A DNA stretch of 64,000 nucleotides from Longimicrobium terrae (GTDB taxonomy: Bacteria; Gemmatimonadota; Gemmatimonadetes; Longimicrobiales; Longimicrobiaceae). Where the stretch lies: contig NZ_JACHIA010000001.1 in NCBI RefSeq assembly GCF_014202995.1, forward strand, positions 620,001-684,000, read 5' to 3'. The notes beneath the pieces are model-generated. The model ran no database searches and was not told where the DNA came from. It worked only from the letters and a program-made list of their open reading frames with translations. The first letter of the stretch is position 1; each line of letters opens with the position of its first letter. Below are positions 33,609 to 42,059 of this stretch, piece by piece. The translations under genes and the position numbers were made by a program.

Positions 33609-34135
33609 TTCAGGCATGGGCTCCTCGTTTACCTCCTCTGCAGTTTGGTCCGGCGCCCGAACGCCGCAGTGCGCATCCGCCGTCGGTCTCTCCACGGATT
33701 CCATCCGGGATCTCCTCGCGTTCACGTTCCTAATACGTATTGCGTCGCGTCTCTGAACTGCGGCGCCGCTTCTACTCGTTCAGCACGCGCGCGCTCGTCG
33801 GACGCGTGATCCTCGTTTACGGCGCAGCCTTGCGCCAGATGCTGTACCAGCCGCTACCCTCAAGGCGGGGGCGGCGGATCCCTGATCCTTTCAGCGCATT
33901 TAGAGCCCGCCTGCGGCACACCCGGTCAGGACTGCGTCTCGTAGAGTCCGCCCTTGATCGGTCCCGATCTCGGCAGCAACCATAAAGATGAACTGAAACA
34001 TGACGCGCAACAACTCTAATTGACGGAATCAAGTCGCACTGGATAATCAGCATTGACATAGGCATCCCAGTGCGTGATTCCTGTAGCACCGCGCGCTCGG
34101 CCAAAGCGCTCACCGCAACAGGAGACGCATGGGTG

Positions 34136-35074
34136 ATGACTGTATCAGAGGCAACTAAAGGGTTCCTGTTCCACTGCCGTTTCGAGAAAAACTTGAGTCC
34201 GAGCACGCTAAAGGCATACGAAGGCGACTTGAAACAGTTTGCGGGGTTCTTGACGGACCGTAGCCTAGTAGAGGATATGGGGGCGGTTGACAAGCCGTTG
34301 CTGCGGGATTTCATCCAGCATCTTTTCGCATCGATGCTGCCGAAGAGCGTAAAACGGAAAGTTGCGACCGTGAAGTCGCTGTTCCGCTATTTGGAGCGCG
34401 AGGAGATTGTCAAGATCAACCCGTTCCACAACATGGATATCCGGATCCGTGAGCCCCGCCGCCTTCCACGAACGATCCCACTCCCGACCCTGAAGCGTCT
34501 TTTCAAGTCATTGTACCACGTCAAGATTAATGACGTCTCCGAAGGTTCAGAGCGCGGTCGTCTGCTAGTTCGGGACATCGCTGTGCTGGAACTCCTCTTC
34601 GCGACCGCCGGGCGCATCACTGAGATTTGTAGCCTCAAGCTGGATGACGTAGATCTTCGGACAGGGCGAGTTCGGATCGCGGGAAAAGGTGGACGGGAGA
34701 GGCTAATTCATGTCTCCGATCCCGAGGTACTCTCCGCGTTGAATGCGTATCGTTCCACAATGCAGAGGTCCGAGCCGCATGGTTTCTTTTTTCTCAACCG
34801 CAATGGGAAGTGCTTGTCTGCTCATGCGGTCCGAATGCTTCTGCGCAAGCATGCCAAGGCCGCTGGAATCGCTCTCCACCTCACACCTCACATGATCCGA
34901 CATTCGGTCGCAACCTGCCTTCTGGAGGACGGGGTTGACATCCGGTACATCCAGCACCTGCTGGGCCACACCTCTATTTCTACAACACAGGTATACACGC
35001 ATGTCTCCGGCAAGCAGCACCGACGAGTGCTCAAGTCCCATCACCCGCGGCGGCGATTCCGAACCACAGGGTAG
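34136..35074 (+). CDS. Tyrosine recombinase (XerC/D-like integrase)
   Basis: A 312-residue site-specific recombinase. The N-terminal SAM-like DNA-binding domain (NLSPSTLKAYEGDLKQF) precedes a catalytic domain with all active residues: R160 (ATAGRITEI), K184 (GKGGRER), H252 and R255 (HMIRHSVAT), H278 (HLLGHTSI) and nucleophile Y287 (TQVYTHV). A GTG three bases before the ATG has better spacing from GGAG and may be the real start. It resembles Xer proteins and small integrases rather than integron IntI, whose extra motif I do not see. GC is about 53%, far below the backbone. It lies 95 bp from a perfect 19-bp inverted repeat pair, so it is the obvious candidate to act there or at the tRNA. Confidence 0.92.
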   Translation: MTVSEATKGFLFHCRFEKNLSPSTLKAYEGDLKQFAGFLTDRSLVEDMGAVDKPLLRDFIQHLFASMLPKSVKRKVATVKSLFRYLEREEIVKINPFHNMDIRIREPRRLPRTIPLPTLKRLFKSLYHVKINDVSEGSERGRLLVRDIAVLELLFATAGRITEICSLKLDDVDLRTGRVRIAGKGGRERLIHVSDPEVLSALNAYRSTMQRSEPHGFFFLNRNGKCLSAHAVRMLLRKHAKAAGIALHLTPHMIRHSVATCLLEDGVDIRYIQHLLGHTSISTTQVYTHVSGKQHRRVLKSHHPRRRFRTTG

Positions 35075-35135
35075 TTCGATTAACGGGACTGTGGCTTTTC
35101 GAGTCGCGGGATCTTAGATTCAGTCTAAAGCCAGA

Positions 35136-35153
35136 GCGCGGTGGCTGCACCGC
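35136..35153. other. Hairpin between recombinase and left inverted repeat
   Basis: CGCGGTG-gctg-CACCGCG, a perfect 7-bp stem, after a weaker one (TTAGA-ttcag-TCTAA at about 35112). They may terminate the recombinase transcript or form part of a recombination site. Confidence 0.5.
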
Positions 35154-35168
35154 GCCCCACTCCGCTAC

Positions 35169-35187
35169 GTTGGATAACAAGGAATTA
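35169..35187 (+). repeat. Left 19-bp inverted repeat, GTTGGATAACAAGGAATTA
   Basis: Perfect inverted counterpart at 37258-37276. It sits directly in the leader of the methyltransferase gene and contains its likely ribosome site AAGGA. Outside flanks of the two copies are unrelated, so identity ends sharply at the repeat borders. Confidence 0.95.
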
Positions 35188-35193
35188 CCCTAC

Positions 35194-36012
35194 ATGCGCA
35201 ACTATCACAAAATTGACATGGCATCAACCAAGTGGTTGACGACCCATTTCCTTGCCAAGTCCGCTTTCCGGATTCGCAGCCTCGCCTCACTGCCAATCCA
35301 GAACGGTGCCAAAGTTCTCGACCTATGCTGCGGCCCCGGTCTTTACATCCCGTACCTGCTCGACTTGGTTGGGCCGGCAGGCCATGTAACCGGTGTAGAT
35401 CGAGATCCTGTCTCTCTGGATGCTGCCCATCAGCGGCTTTCCGTATTACCAAACAAGAACTGGAGGCTAGAGCAATCATCGTTCGAGGACTTTGTTCCTC
35501 GTATCAGTGATTATGACGTCGTGATCATATTCAACAGCATCGGTTACTTCTCAAATCCATACGCCGTGGTCGAAGACATCGCTCAACGACTCACATCCGG
35601 CGCGATGATCGTGATAAAAGATTTCGATCTTGAGAGCTTTTTCTTCCAGCCACGAGATTGTACGATGTGGGCAGACCTAATCAATTCGGCAAAAAAAATG
35701 AACGACGATGAGAATCCAGTGTGTTATGATAATTTCTTTGGAAGAAAAGTCCACAGCCTCCATCGAGCGTACCCGTTCAAGACTCATGTGAATGAAACGT
35801 GGACACAATACATGCACTTCCCGTTTAACGAACTTGAACAGGAGTATATCTGGAGAAATATAGAGTGCCTGCTGAACCAGGCAGGCAGCAGTTGTCCCTC
35901 CAGTGCGGAAATATACTTCAAGAAGTTATTCTATCCGTCAGAACCGAAGTTTTTCAGCAACCCAGACTCAATGTTTGTCGAGGTGGAGTATGTCACGCAG
36001 TTGACGGTATGA
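35194..36012 (+). CDS. Class I SAM-dependent methyltransferase
   Basis: A 272-residue protein from the ATG at 35194 (MRNYHKIDMASTKW); a TTG at 35170 inside the inverted repeat could add eight residues. The Rossmann motif I is VLDLCCGPGLYIPYLLD (about 41-57) and motif II ends in GVDRD; DYDVVIIFNSIGYF is motif IV. The C-terminal half (SFFFQPRDCTMWADL, FPFNELEQEYIWRN) is specific and not assignable, so the substrate (small molecule, protein or nucleic acid) is open. GC is near 47%, with rare host codons. It overlaps the 3' end of the facing unknown gene by 20 bp and shares its 19-bp leader in inverted form. Confidence 0.85.
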   Translation: MRNYHKIDMASTKWLTTHFLAKSAFRIRSLASLPIQNGAKVLDLCCGPGLYIPYLLDLVGPAGHVTGVDRDPVSLDAAHQRLSVLPNKNWRLEQSSFEDFVPRISDYDVVIIFNSIGYFSNPYAVVEDIAQRLTSGAMIVIKDFDLESFFFQPRDCTMWADLINSAKKMNDDENPVCYDNFFGRKVHSLHRAYPFKTHVNETWTQYMHFPFNELEQEYIWRNIECLLNQAGSSCPSSAEIYFKKLFYPSEPKFFSNPDSMFVEVEYVTQLTV

Positions 36013-37258
36013 GCAAGTCTCCGCGAGGCTTGTCTAGTACGGAGTGTAGCTTCTTCAGAAAGGGCTCCAGTTCACGGTGCACAATAGCGTTTGCGACGAT
36101 GCCTGCCCTAGAATTAATCTGCTCTTTGAAAACTTGGAAAACTGGGCCGAACACGGCGACGCCGCCCAAAATGCTTAGCACGGCGTCCAACACGCCGCCG
36201 AGTGCAGAGATGTCGGTGTCTTTCGCTGCCGATTTGAAGATCTCGGTAATCAACTCATCCATGACTTGATTATTCGTGAGTAACTCGTGTGCTTGAGGGT
36301 GGAGTGCGACCCAGCAGACGCTGGATGCGGCTGCTATGTATTCATGATAACGCTCTTTGAAGCGGCCCCAATCGCCGTTGCGAATCTGTGTCAATTGCTT
36401 CACCTCTACAGCAAGGATCTTGCTAAGCATTTTCGGCCCGAAGCGCCGCAGCAGGAAACGTTGGAATAGATCCGGAGAGTACAGGGTAGTTACTGTCGTC
36501 TGCTGGTTGAAAGCAAGTGACAGCGTAGTCAACGGAAGGCGAATCCGACTTGTGTGGATAGGAATCATCGGGGCATAGTGCTGTGCACAATACTGGTGCC
36601 AGCTTACGTAATAACTGTGAAAAAACGAGTCAGCTTTCTCTGGGTTGTGCAGTTTGTCTATGAAAGGGAAGAGTTCCATCGTCCCAACATAACCCACGGA
36701 ATCTTGGGTTCGATCGATCAGGTCAGTCAGAGAACTGATTTCATCGACCTCAAAGGGCCCTTCAGAGCGCAGGACCAGAGGACGCAGATAGCCGATGTGC
36801 TCATGCTCACCCATGCTGGGTTCGCGCACCACCCAACCCGCTATTCGTGATAGCGACAACAGATGGTCAACATACCACTTCTCTTTCAGATCGGGCCGGT
36901 AAATAGAAGAATACTCGGCCTGGTTACGCATCATGTCAGTGTTGAACGAGGATCCCCAACCGGCTAATACAATGATACCCTGTTCAACCAAGTCTCTGAA
37001 CCAAGGAGATGCGACAACGGAACAGACCACATCTTTTGAAAGATAGCGGGTGAACGCCAAGACGTTGTCGGTGCAGATAATGATTTTATCGAAATACAGG
37101 GAGAGGAGAAATAAATTTTTCTTGTGGTAGAGTACCTCTTCATCGTGGAAAGTAGGCTCATACTGCTGTGGCGTTAGATAACGTGGATTCATATGGCTGA
37201 GATCGTTGTAAATAGCGCATCTAGCATGAATACTTAACTCCTCTAGCGAGATCAGCAT
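35993..37258 (-). CDS. Unknown island protein, 421 residues
   Basis: A 421-residue protein starting MLISLEELSIHARC that I do not recognise. It looks cytoplasmic: no signal peptide, and only one moderately hydrophobic stretch (about 360-380, VLSILGGVAVFGPVF). Features include aromatic segments YVSWHQYCAQHYAP and the basic stretch LLRRFGPKMLSKIL. The ATG lies directly inside the right-hand inverted repeat (AAGGAATTATG), giving a very short ribosome-site spacing. GC is about 46%. It converges on the methyltransferase gene with a 20-bp 3' overlap. The placement suggests it is an alternative product or partner of the methyltransferase in a mobile, possibly defensive, module. Confidence 0.75.
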   Translation of the reverse strand: MLISLEELSIHARCAIYNDLSHMNPRYLTPQQYEPTFHDEEVLYHKKNLFLLSLYFDKIIICTDNVLAFTRYLSKDVVCSVVASPWFRDLVEQGIIVLAGWGSSFNTDMMRNQAEYSSIYRPDLKEKWYVDHLLSLSRIAGWVVREPSMGEHEHIGYLRPLVLRSEGPFEVDEISSLTDLIDRTQDSVGYVGTMELFPFIDKLHNPEKADSFFHSYYVSWHQYCAQHYAPMIPIHTSRIRLPLTTLSLAFNQQTTVTTLYSPDLFQRFLLRRFGPKMLSKILAVEVKQLTQIRNGDWGRFKERYHEYIAAASSVCWVALHPQAHELLTNNQVMDELITEIFKSAAKDTDISALGGVLDAVLSILGGVAVFGPVFQVFKEQINSRAGIVANAIVHRELEPFLKKLHSVLDKPRGDLLIPSTA

Positions 37259-37276
37259 AATTCCTTGTTATCCAAC
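37258..37276 (-). repeat. Right 19-bp inverted repeat
   Basis: On the minus strand reads GTTGGATAACAAGGAATTA, identical to 35169-35187. It supplies the ribosome-site region and the first base of the start codon of the 421-residue gene. The 230 bp beyond it (37277-37509) contain no gene. Confidence 0.95.
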
Positions 37277-37509
37277 CCACTCTCCTGACTTGCAGATTGC
37301 TACGCGCGCAGTACGTTCGAGAATGGAAGGGCATCTCGGCTACCGCAGGGCATCCTTATCCCATATGTCCATCCGGTCATAGCATGAGCCAGGAATACAC
37401 TTCCTGACTCCGAGCGGGATCTGCCACCGCACGCCAACTTATGCAGGCGCTGTTAACCGCTCCCGGCTGGTGAATCGCTTCTTAAAGAATGGAGGGTGGG
37501 ACCTCTGTG

Positions 37510-38715
37510 TCAAAGCAGGACGACGAGATCACCTATGTCTTCACCCTCTGCCTGGATGCGTGCCAATCCCATGCGATACGCGAATAGCACGTCTTTTCCG
37601 GCTCCGATTGCCCTGTAGAAGCCAGTAGAAAACGCCACCGCTGCCTTGTCGGGAATCTTGGCACGAGTGCCGATCACGTGCGGAATGTATTCACGGATGG
37701 CACGTGCCTGGGGTTCGGACCAGCACGCGTTCAAGACCACACAGCTTACCGTTTCTTGAAACAGCGCAAACAGGGTAGCGAGTGCTTTGCCGGCGACCAG
37801 ATGCGGATTACCAGCGGCGTCCCGCAACACTACGCCTTCAGCCAAGCCATGCCCGGAGAAATGAACGATCGTAGGCGGTGTATCCAGCATCGCCTGCATC
37901 ATGTCGTCGATGGTTGCTGCCATAACTGGTGTAAGCTTCAATCGATCACGTTCCTTGGCCAGCCGAAGGTTGGATTGTATCTGGCTTAATTCCCGCTCTA
38001 AATCCAACGGCGCATCGACAGAGTTGGCGGCCAAGAAGAGAATGTGGACCTTACCTCGCTCCGGGCCACTGACCTCCGTTTTTGCCTCCGTGACGGCTTC
38101 GGCCAATTCCTCGTTCCGTAAATCAAGAAGAGAGCTGAAGGCATTGCGCGCGCTCGCAGTTGCATGATCACCTTCTGTCCGTGGCCCCGTAATGAAATCG
38201 TTGGCCACTCTGCTCAGCAGTGATTGCAGGAATTCCAGTCCGGGATAAACATTCCGGGCAGCCACTATCACAGGGGGAACTATAGAGACCGGATTGTCGT
38301 GTGTATGGATCCGTCTGTTGTACGCATCAATGCACCACGCAACCGATACTCCACCGGTTTCCGCCGCGTGCGATATACGTGTCTGCCGCGCAATGAAGCG
38401 GGCCATGTACTCAGGGCAGCCATCAGTGAAGACGAAGCCCAGCAGCCCGTTGGGAAGGCGTCCACGAAACTTAAAGCCAAAGTCGTGCGGTAGCCGCAGG
38501 ACAAGTTCAAAGAAATCGTCGCTCAGGCGAAGTATATCACCCTCCGACAATCCGTCTGCGTCGCATAGCGCTATCAGTTCCAGGACGGCCGACGACATGC
38601 GGCAACCCAGGAATTGGAAGCTGGCGAACGCGGGATTGCGCGATAGGTCGTGCGCCTTCTTCTCTTGAACGAGGTACTCGCCCAAGCGGCGGCTTGCACT
38701 CGGCGCTCGGTGCAT
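37510..38715 (-). CDS. CHAT-domain (caspase-like) protease with unknown N-terminal domain
   Basis: A 401-residue protein whose C-terminal half (about 222-401) is a CHAT/caspase-fold peptidase: ILFLAANSVDAPLDLERELSQI is the first strand and helix, the catalytic histidine is H289 in VHFSGHG, and the catalytic cysteine C331 in VVLNACWSE. The last 60 residues continue the fold (IGTRAKIPDKAAVAFSTGFYRA). Residues 1-215 form a separate domain with no known match, possibly a sensor or effector-associated region. Bacterial CHAT proteases act in defence and programmed cell death, for example with gasdermins and type III-E CRISPR. It lies on an island with a recombinase and unknown genes; GC is about 53%. 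Confidence 0.85.
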   Translation of the reverse strand: MHRAPSASRRLGEYLVQEKKAHDLSRNPAFASFQFLGCRMSSAVLELIALCDADGLSEGDILRLSDDFFELVLRLPHDFGFKFRGRLPNGLLGFVFTDGCPEYMARFIARQTRISHAAETGGVSVAWCIDAYNRRIHTHDNPVSIVPPVIVAARNVYPGLEFLQSLLSRVANDFITGPRTEGDHATASARNAFSSLLDLRNEELAEAVTEAKTEVSGPERGKVHILFLAANSVDAPLDLERELSQIQSNLRLAKERDRLKLTPVMAATIDDMMQAMLDTPPTIVHFSGHGLAEGVVLRDAAGNPHLVAGKALATLFALFQETVSCVVLNACWSEPQARAIREYIPHVIGTRAKIPDKAAVAFSTGFYRAIGAGKDVLFAYRMGLARIQAEGEDIGDLVVLL

Positions 38716-39926
38716 GGGCTCACACTATTTAGGGGAACGAGGATCGGTCGCTAAATCGCTCTGCAGAATGTAGCCGCTAGGATACCTGCGGATAACCTGC
38801 GAGAAGGCACCTTAGCAACACCCGCCGGATTTAGCTGTCCGTCAATGCAACCGCGATGTTTATCGCTTTCGGATATCGCCACTGTGTTCATCTGCCGAGA
38901 GTGCTGCCGCATTTGGTGAGATTATTATCGAAGAACTGCGAATGTCCTGATTGGTGCACTCGTCGGCAGCGGTCCCACAGAGATAGTCCGTTGTCACTTA
39001 TCCTCACAAGACAGAGAACCGGGACGATCTGGATTCGCATCCACCCCGCCCGGGACACACCCCTAGCTCCATCTCACATCTATGATCGAAAATGCGGCGT
39101 TCCTCCAGTCGTTAACAAGTCGGTTCTCTGACGAGCTTGTTAGAGAAGCAACCCCGCCAATTCTGAGCCGGTACCGTACCGGTCAACTCACAGGTGCAGA
39201 ACGGGAGGTCGAATCAGAGTGAGCTATTTGTGGACCCAATGCAAGGGCACCCCTCGCTAGACGCTGAACGAAGAACTACGTTAGGGAGGGAAATCTCCTA
39301 GAAAGGAGCCGTGCAGTTCGAGCAGGACGTCACCACGCGCGGTAGTCGGCCGCGACAAGTCACAACCGGAAGAACAACAAATCTACGGAGGCTGCGCCGG
39401 CGCGAGCAACAAACACCACCGCGCTAGGCCAAGCTGATGGTGAAACGATGTAGGTCTATAGAGATGATGTCGTCGCGGGTCCCCGACGACCGCGCGCATG
39501 ATGATAAGTAGGCCGTGGATAACTGGAAGATGGGTAGGCAGCGGCTCCGGCTCCCACGTGCTGTCCTTGGCCAACCCGCTCAGCGATTTGCCAAGTGTAC
39601 CGCAGAAACCGAGAGTTCAGGAAATCACGATAATAACCCGCGCGTTGGACTCCGAATTAGCGTACAAGAGAGGCTAATTCGCCCTGCTAACTCGGGGCCA
39701 TAGCTCGAGCCTGCGGACAACTGGCCACTGAGTTGCTGGTATCCCTGGGGCTTCGCGGCCATGTGGGTCGCGCGTGGCGATAGTCATGGCTGTGGGTGCT
39801 GTAGAAGGTGATTGCGCTGCCGGCGGCGCAGTGCTCGTGGCGGCCCCGCCCAGGCGGGCCGGGCACGATCGCTACGCCGGCGGGCAGACGGATTTACGCC
39901 GTTCTCGCTGCGGGTGGGGTGACGAG
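38716..39926. other. Gene-poor right part of the island
   Basis: About 1.2 kb without a supportable gene. All frames are short and lack ribosome sites. One small inverted repeat (TAACAAG ... CTTGTTA, 39110-39146) is visible. Base composition changes from about 50% GC to host level near 39770. I find no copy of the tRNA-Pro 3' end here, so the right border of the island is not defined by an obvious direct repeat. Confidence 0.6.
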
Positions 39927-41156
39927 ATGAAGCTGGACCTGATTCAGACGGTCGCCTTCGCGGGCGTGGTGCTTTTTCTGGGCTACGGGGTGCGCAAGGT
40001 CGTCCGGCCGCTGGCGCGGTACAACATTCCCGCTCCCGTCATCGGCGGGCTGATCGTGGCGGTGATCATCGCCACGCTGCGCTCGCGGGGGCAGACGCCG
40101 CTGGAGTTCGACACCACGCTGCAGTCGCCCATGATGGTGGCCTTCTTCACCACGATCGGCTTCGCGGCCAGCTTTCGCCTGCTCAAGGTGGGCGGACCGC
40201 AGGTGCTGCTCTTCTTTGGCCTGGCCACGGCGTTCGCGGTCGTGCAGAACCTGCTGGGCGCCGGGCTGGCCGCGGCCATGGGGCTGCATCCGCTGTTCGG
40301 CGTGCTCACCGGCTCGGTGACGCTCACCGGCGGCCCCGCCACGGGGCTGGCCTTCGCGCCGCTGTTCGAGGCGAAGGGCGTGACGGGCGCCACCACCATC
40401 GCGGTCACCTCGGCCATGGTGGGGATCGTGATGGGCGGGGTGGTGGGCGCGCCCATCGCCACGCGACTCATCGAACGGAACGGGCTGCGCACGGCCCGGA
40501 GCGGCCGGACGGAGATGGACACGCCCGTGGCCGCGCAGATCGTGGAGGCCCAGCTCGGCGATTCGCCGCCCACGGCGCCGGCCGGCGAGGACGAGGAATC
40601 GTTCGTGCTGCTGCAGAGCGTGGTGCTCATCCTGGTGGCCATGTGGGTGGGCGGATGGGTGAGCGCGTGGATGGATTCGCCCAGCTTCAAGCTGCCGTCC
40701 TACATCGGCGCCATGCTGGTGGCGGCCGTCATTCGCAACCTGGACGACGTGACCGGCTGGTTCCGGGTGTCGCAGCGGGTGATCGACGACGTGGGGAACG
40801 CGGCGCTGGCGCTGTTCATCGTCATGGCGCTGATGACGCTGAAGCTGTGGGAGCTGGCCAACCTGGCGGGGCCCATGCTGGTGATTCTGGCCGCGCAGGT
40901 GCTGCTGATCGCGGTGATCTGCATGTGGCCCGTCTTTCCGCTGATGGGGCGCGACTACGAGTCGGCGGTCATGAGCGGCGGGTTCGTGGGATTCATGCTG
41001 GGGACCACGGCCAACGCCATGGCCAACATGCGCGCGATCGTGGAGAAGTACGGCCCCGCGCCGCGGGCCTTTCTGGTGGTGCCCATGGTGGGCGCGTTCT
41101 TCATCGACTTCACCAACGCGCTGGTCATCACCGGGTTCGTGAACTTCTTCAAGTAG
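39927..41156 (+). CDS. gltS: Sodium/glutamate symporter
   Basis: A 409-residue inner-membrane transporter of the GltS (ESS) family, which imports glutamate with sodium. The ATG at 39927 (MKLDLIQTVAFAG) starts the first helix; the longer frame to 39774 lacks support. About ten to twelve membrane helices are seen in two homologous halves. The family repeats are GSVTLTGGPATGLAFAPLFE in the first half and GFVGFMLGTTANAMANM in the second, each forming a re-entrant loop with GG and TTANA residues. A central acidic linker (about 200-230) separates the halves. The gene marks the return to host-like GC after the island and is closed by a terminator. Confidence 0.94.
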   Translation: MKLDLIQTVAFAGVVLFLGYGVRKVVRPLARYNIPAPVIGGLIVAVIIATLRSRGQTPLEFDTTLQSPMMVAFFTTIGFAASFRLLKVGGPQVLLFFGLATAFAVVQNLLGAGLAAAMGLHPLFGVLTGSVTLTGGPATGLAFAPLFEAKGVTGATTIAVTSAMVGIVMGGVVGAPIATRLIERNGLRTARSGRTEMDTPVAAQIVEAQLGDSPPTAPAGEDEESFVLLQSVVLILVAMWVGGWVSAWMDSPSFKLPSYIGAMLVAAVIRNLDDVTGWFRVSQRVIDDVGNAALALFIVMALMTLKLWELANLAGPMLVILAAQVLLIAVICMWPVFPLMGRDYESAVMSGGFVGFMLGTTANAMANMRAIVEKYGPAPRAFLVVPMVGAFFIDFTNALVITGFVNFFK

Positions 41157-41262
41157 CTCAATCGGAACGCACGCCGAACCGTTCGTGACGGCTTGAATCG
41201 GACCGGCGTCCAGACGGATGCAGGAGTTCGCCGGCTCGATCCAGCGATTCCCCAGATCCGCA

Positions 41263-41299
41263 AAGGCCCTGCATCGTTCCGCGATGCGGGGCCTTCGTT
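41263..41299 (+). terminator. Intrinsic terminator after gltS
   Basis: AAGGCCCTGCATCG-ttccg-CGATGCGGGGCCTT, then CGTTC. It shares 17 consecutive bases with the terminator after tRNA-Pro at 33511. Confidence 0.85.
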
Positions 41300-41454
41300 C
41301 ATTCCGGGGTTCATGCGGGTCACACAGGCTCGCGAAGTGAGTGCGTGTTTGCGCCCCTCCCGCCAAGCAACTGCAGCCGCCGCGCGACGGCGGGGAGCCC
41401 CACGATCGTATCCAACGACCGACACAATATCTCCATTCCCAAGCTGCGGAACGT

Positions 41455-41550
41455 TCATGATCTGATGGATTTCCGGCCCACGCGGAACTCCGTGATTTCC
41501 CCCGAGCGGTTCACGTGGGATGCAGTGCCTGACACGGTGACGTAGTTCAT
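41455..41550 (-). CDS. Very small ORF, possibly the 5' part of a broken gene
   Basis: A 31-codon ORF with an excellent ribosome site (GGAGG, eight bases before the ATG at 41550): MNYVTVSGTASHVNRSGEITEFRVGRKSIRS. Its stop overlaps an ATG (41458) in another frame that continues NVPQLGNGDIVSVVGYDRG before becoming arginine/alanine-rich. Read across the junction, the two parts look like one small beta-barrel protein (TEFRV ... LGNGDIVSVVG), so a frameshift is likely. Alternatively the two are overlapping small genes. No partner or function is known. Confidence 0.5.
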   Translation of the reverse strand: MNYVTVSGTASHVNRSGEITEFRVGRKSIRS

Positions 41551-41673
41551 GGACGTCCCTCCGCGGTTCTGTGCTGCGGAAATGTCTGCTGGCCGGCGGA
41601 GATGCCGGCGTCTCTGGTAGACGGACCCGGCGACCCGCTTTCCCGGCGACCACGGGTGATCCGCCATCACTTC

Positions 41674-41702
41674 TTGACGTTTTCCTATATCGGAAATAAT
41701 AT
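41674..41702 (+). promoter_or_regulatory. Promoter and operator of ArsR gene 1, predicting a leaderless mRNA
   Basis: TTGACG at 41674-41679 and TAATAT at 41697-41702 with a 17-bp spacer. The start codon at 41709 is only seven bases after the -10 box, so transcription should start at or next to the ATG. Between the boxes lies the inverted repeat TTTCC-tatatc-GGAAA (41681-41696), a likely autoregulatory operator. Confidence 0.75.
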
Positions 41703-41708
41703 CCGCCC

Positions 41709-42059
41709 ATGGCGCGAGCAACGACGAACTCGGATGTGTTCAACGCGATCGCAGAGCCGCAGCGGCGCCGGATTCTCGCGCTTCTTCTGACGGGGGAGCG
41801 GGCGGCCACCGAGATCGCCGACACGCTGGCGCTCGCGGCATCTCCCACCTCCAAGCACCTGCGCGTGCTGCGCGAGGTGGGGCTGGTGCGGGTGCGCGAG
41901 CAGGGCCGGCAGCGGTACTACGCCCTCGACGCGCACGGGCTGCGCGAGGTGCACGAGTGGACCGGCGGTTTTGCGCGGTTCTGGAGCGAGAGCTTTGACC
42001 GGCTGGAGGAGTACGTCCGGGAACTTCAACAGACGAAAGGCGGCGATGCGGACGGGTGA
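41709..42059 (+). CDS. ArsR-family winged-helix repressor 1
   Basis: A 116-residue DNA-binding protein of the ArsR/SmtB family: FNAIAEPQRRRILALLLTGERAATEIADTL, then the recognition helix region SPTSKHLRVLREVGLVRVREQGRQRYYAL. No metal-binding cysteines are seen in the usual places, so it probably belongs to the group of ArsR proteins paired with AHSA1 genes, not a metal sensor. It overlaps the downstream AHSA1 gene by 14 bp, so the two are translated together. An inverted repeat inside its own promoter suggests it represses itself and its partner. The transcript appears to lack a leader. Confidence 0.9.
   Translation: MARATTNSDVFNAIAEPQRRRILALLLTGERAATEIADTLALAASPTSKHLRVLREVGLVRVREQGRQRYYALDAHGLREVHEWTGGFARFWSESFDRLEEYVRELQQTKGGDADG

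Noticed and set aside
33740-33985. Possible 81-residue ORF after tRNA-Pro
   Set aside because: No ribosome site, no motif, arginine-rich composition; probably non-coding island border.
35100-37300. Integron cassette with attC-like ends
   Set aside because: GTTGGAT matches the GTTRRRY core, but no paired RYYYAAC site and stem of an attC was found nearby, the recombinase lacks the IntI-specific insertion, and the two ends are simple perfect inverted repeats.
39105-39150. attC-like or att site in the gene-poor part of the island
   Set aside because: Only a 7-bp inverted repeat; cores do not match the consensus and no partner copy exists.
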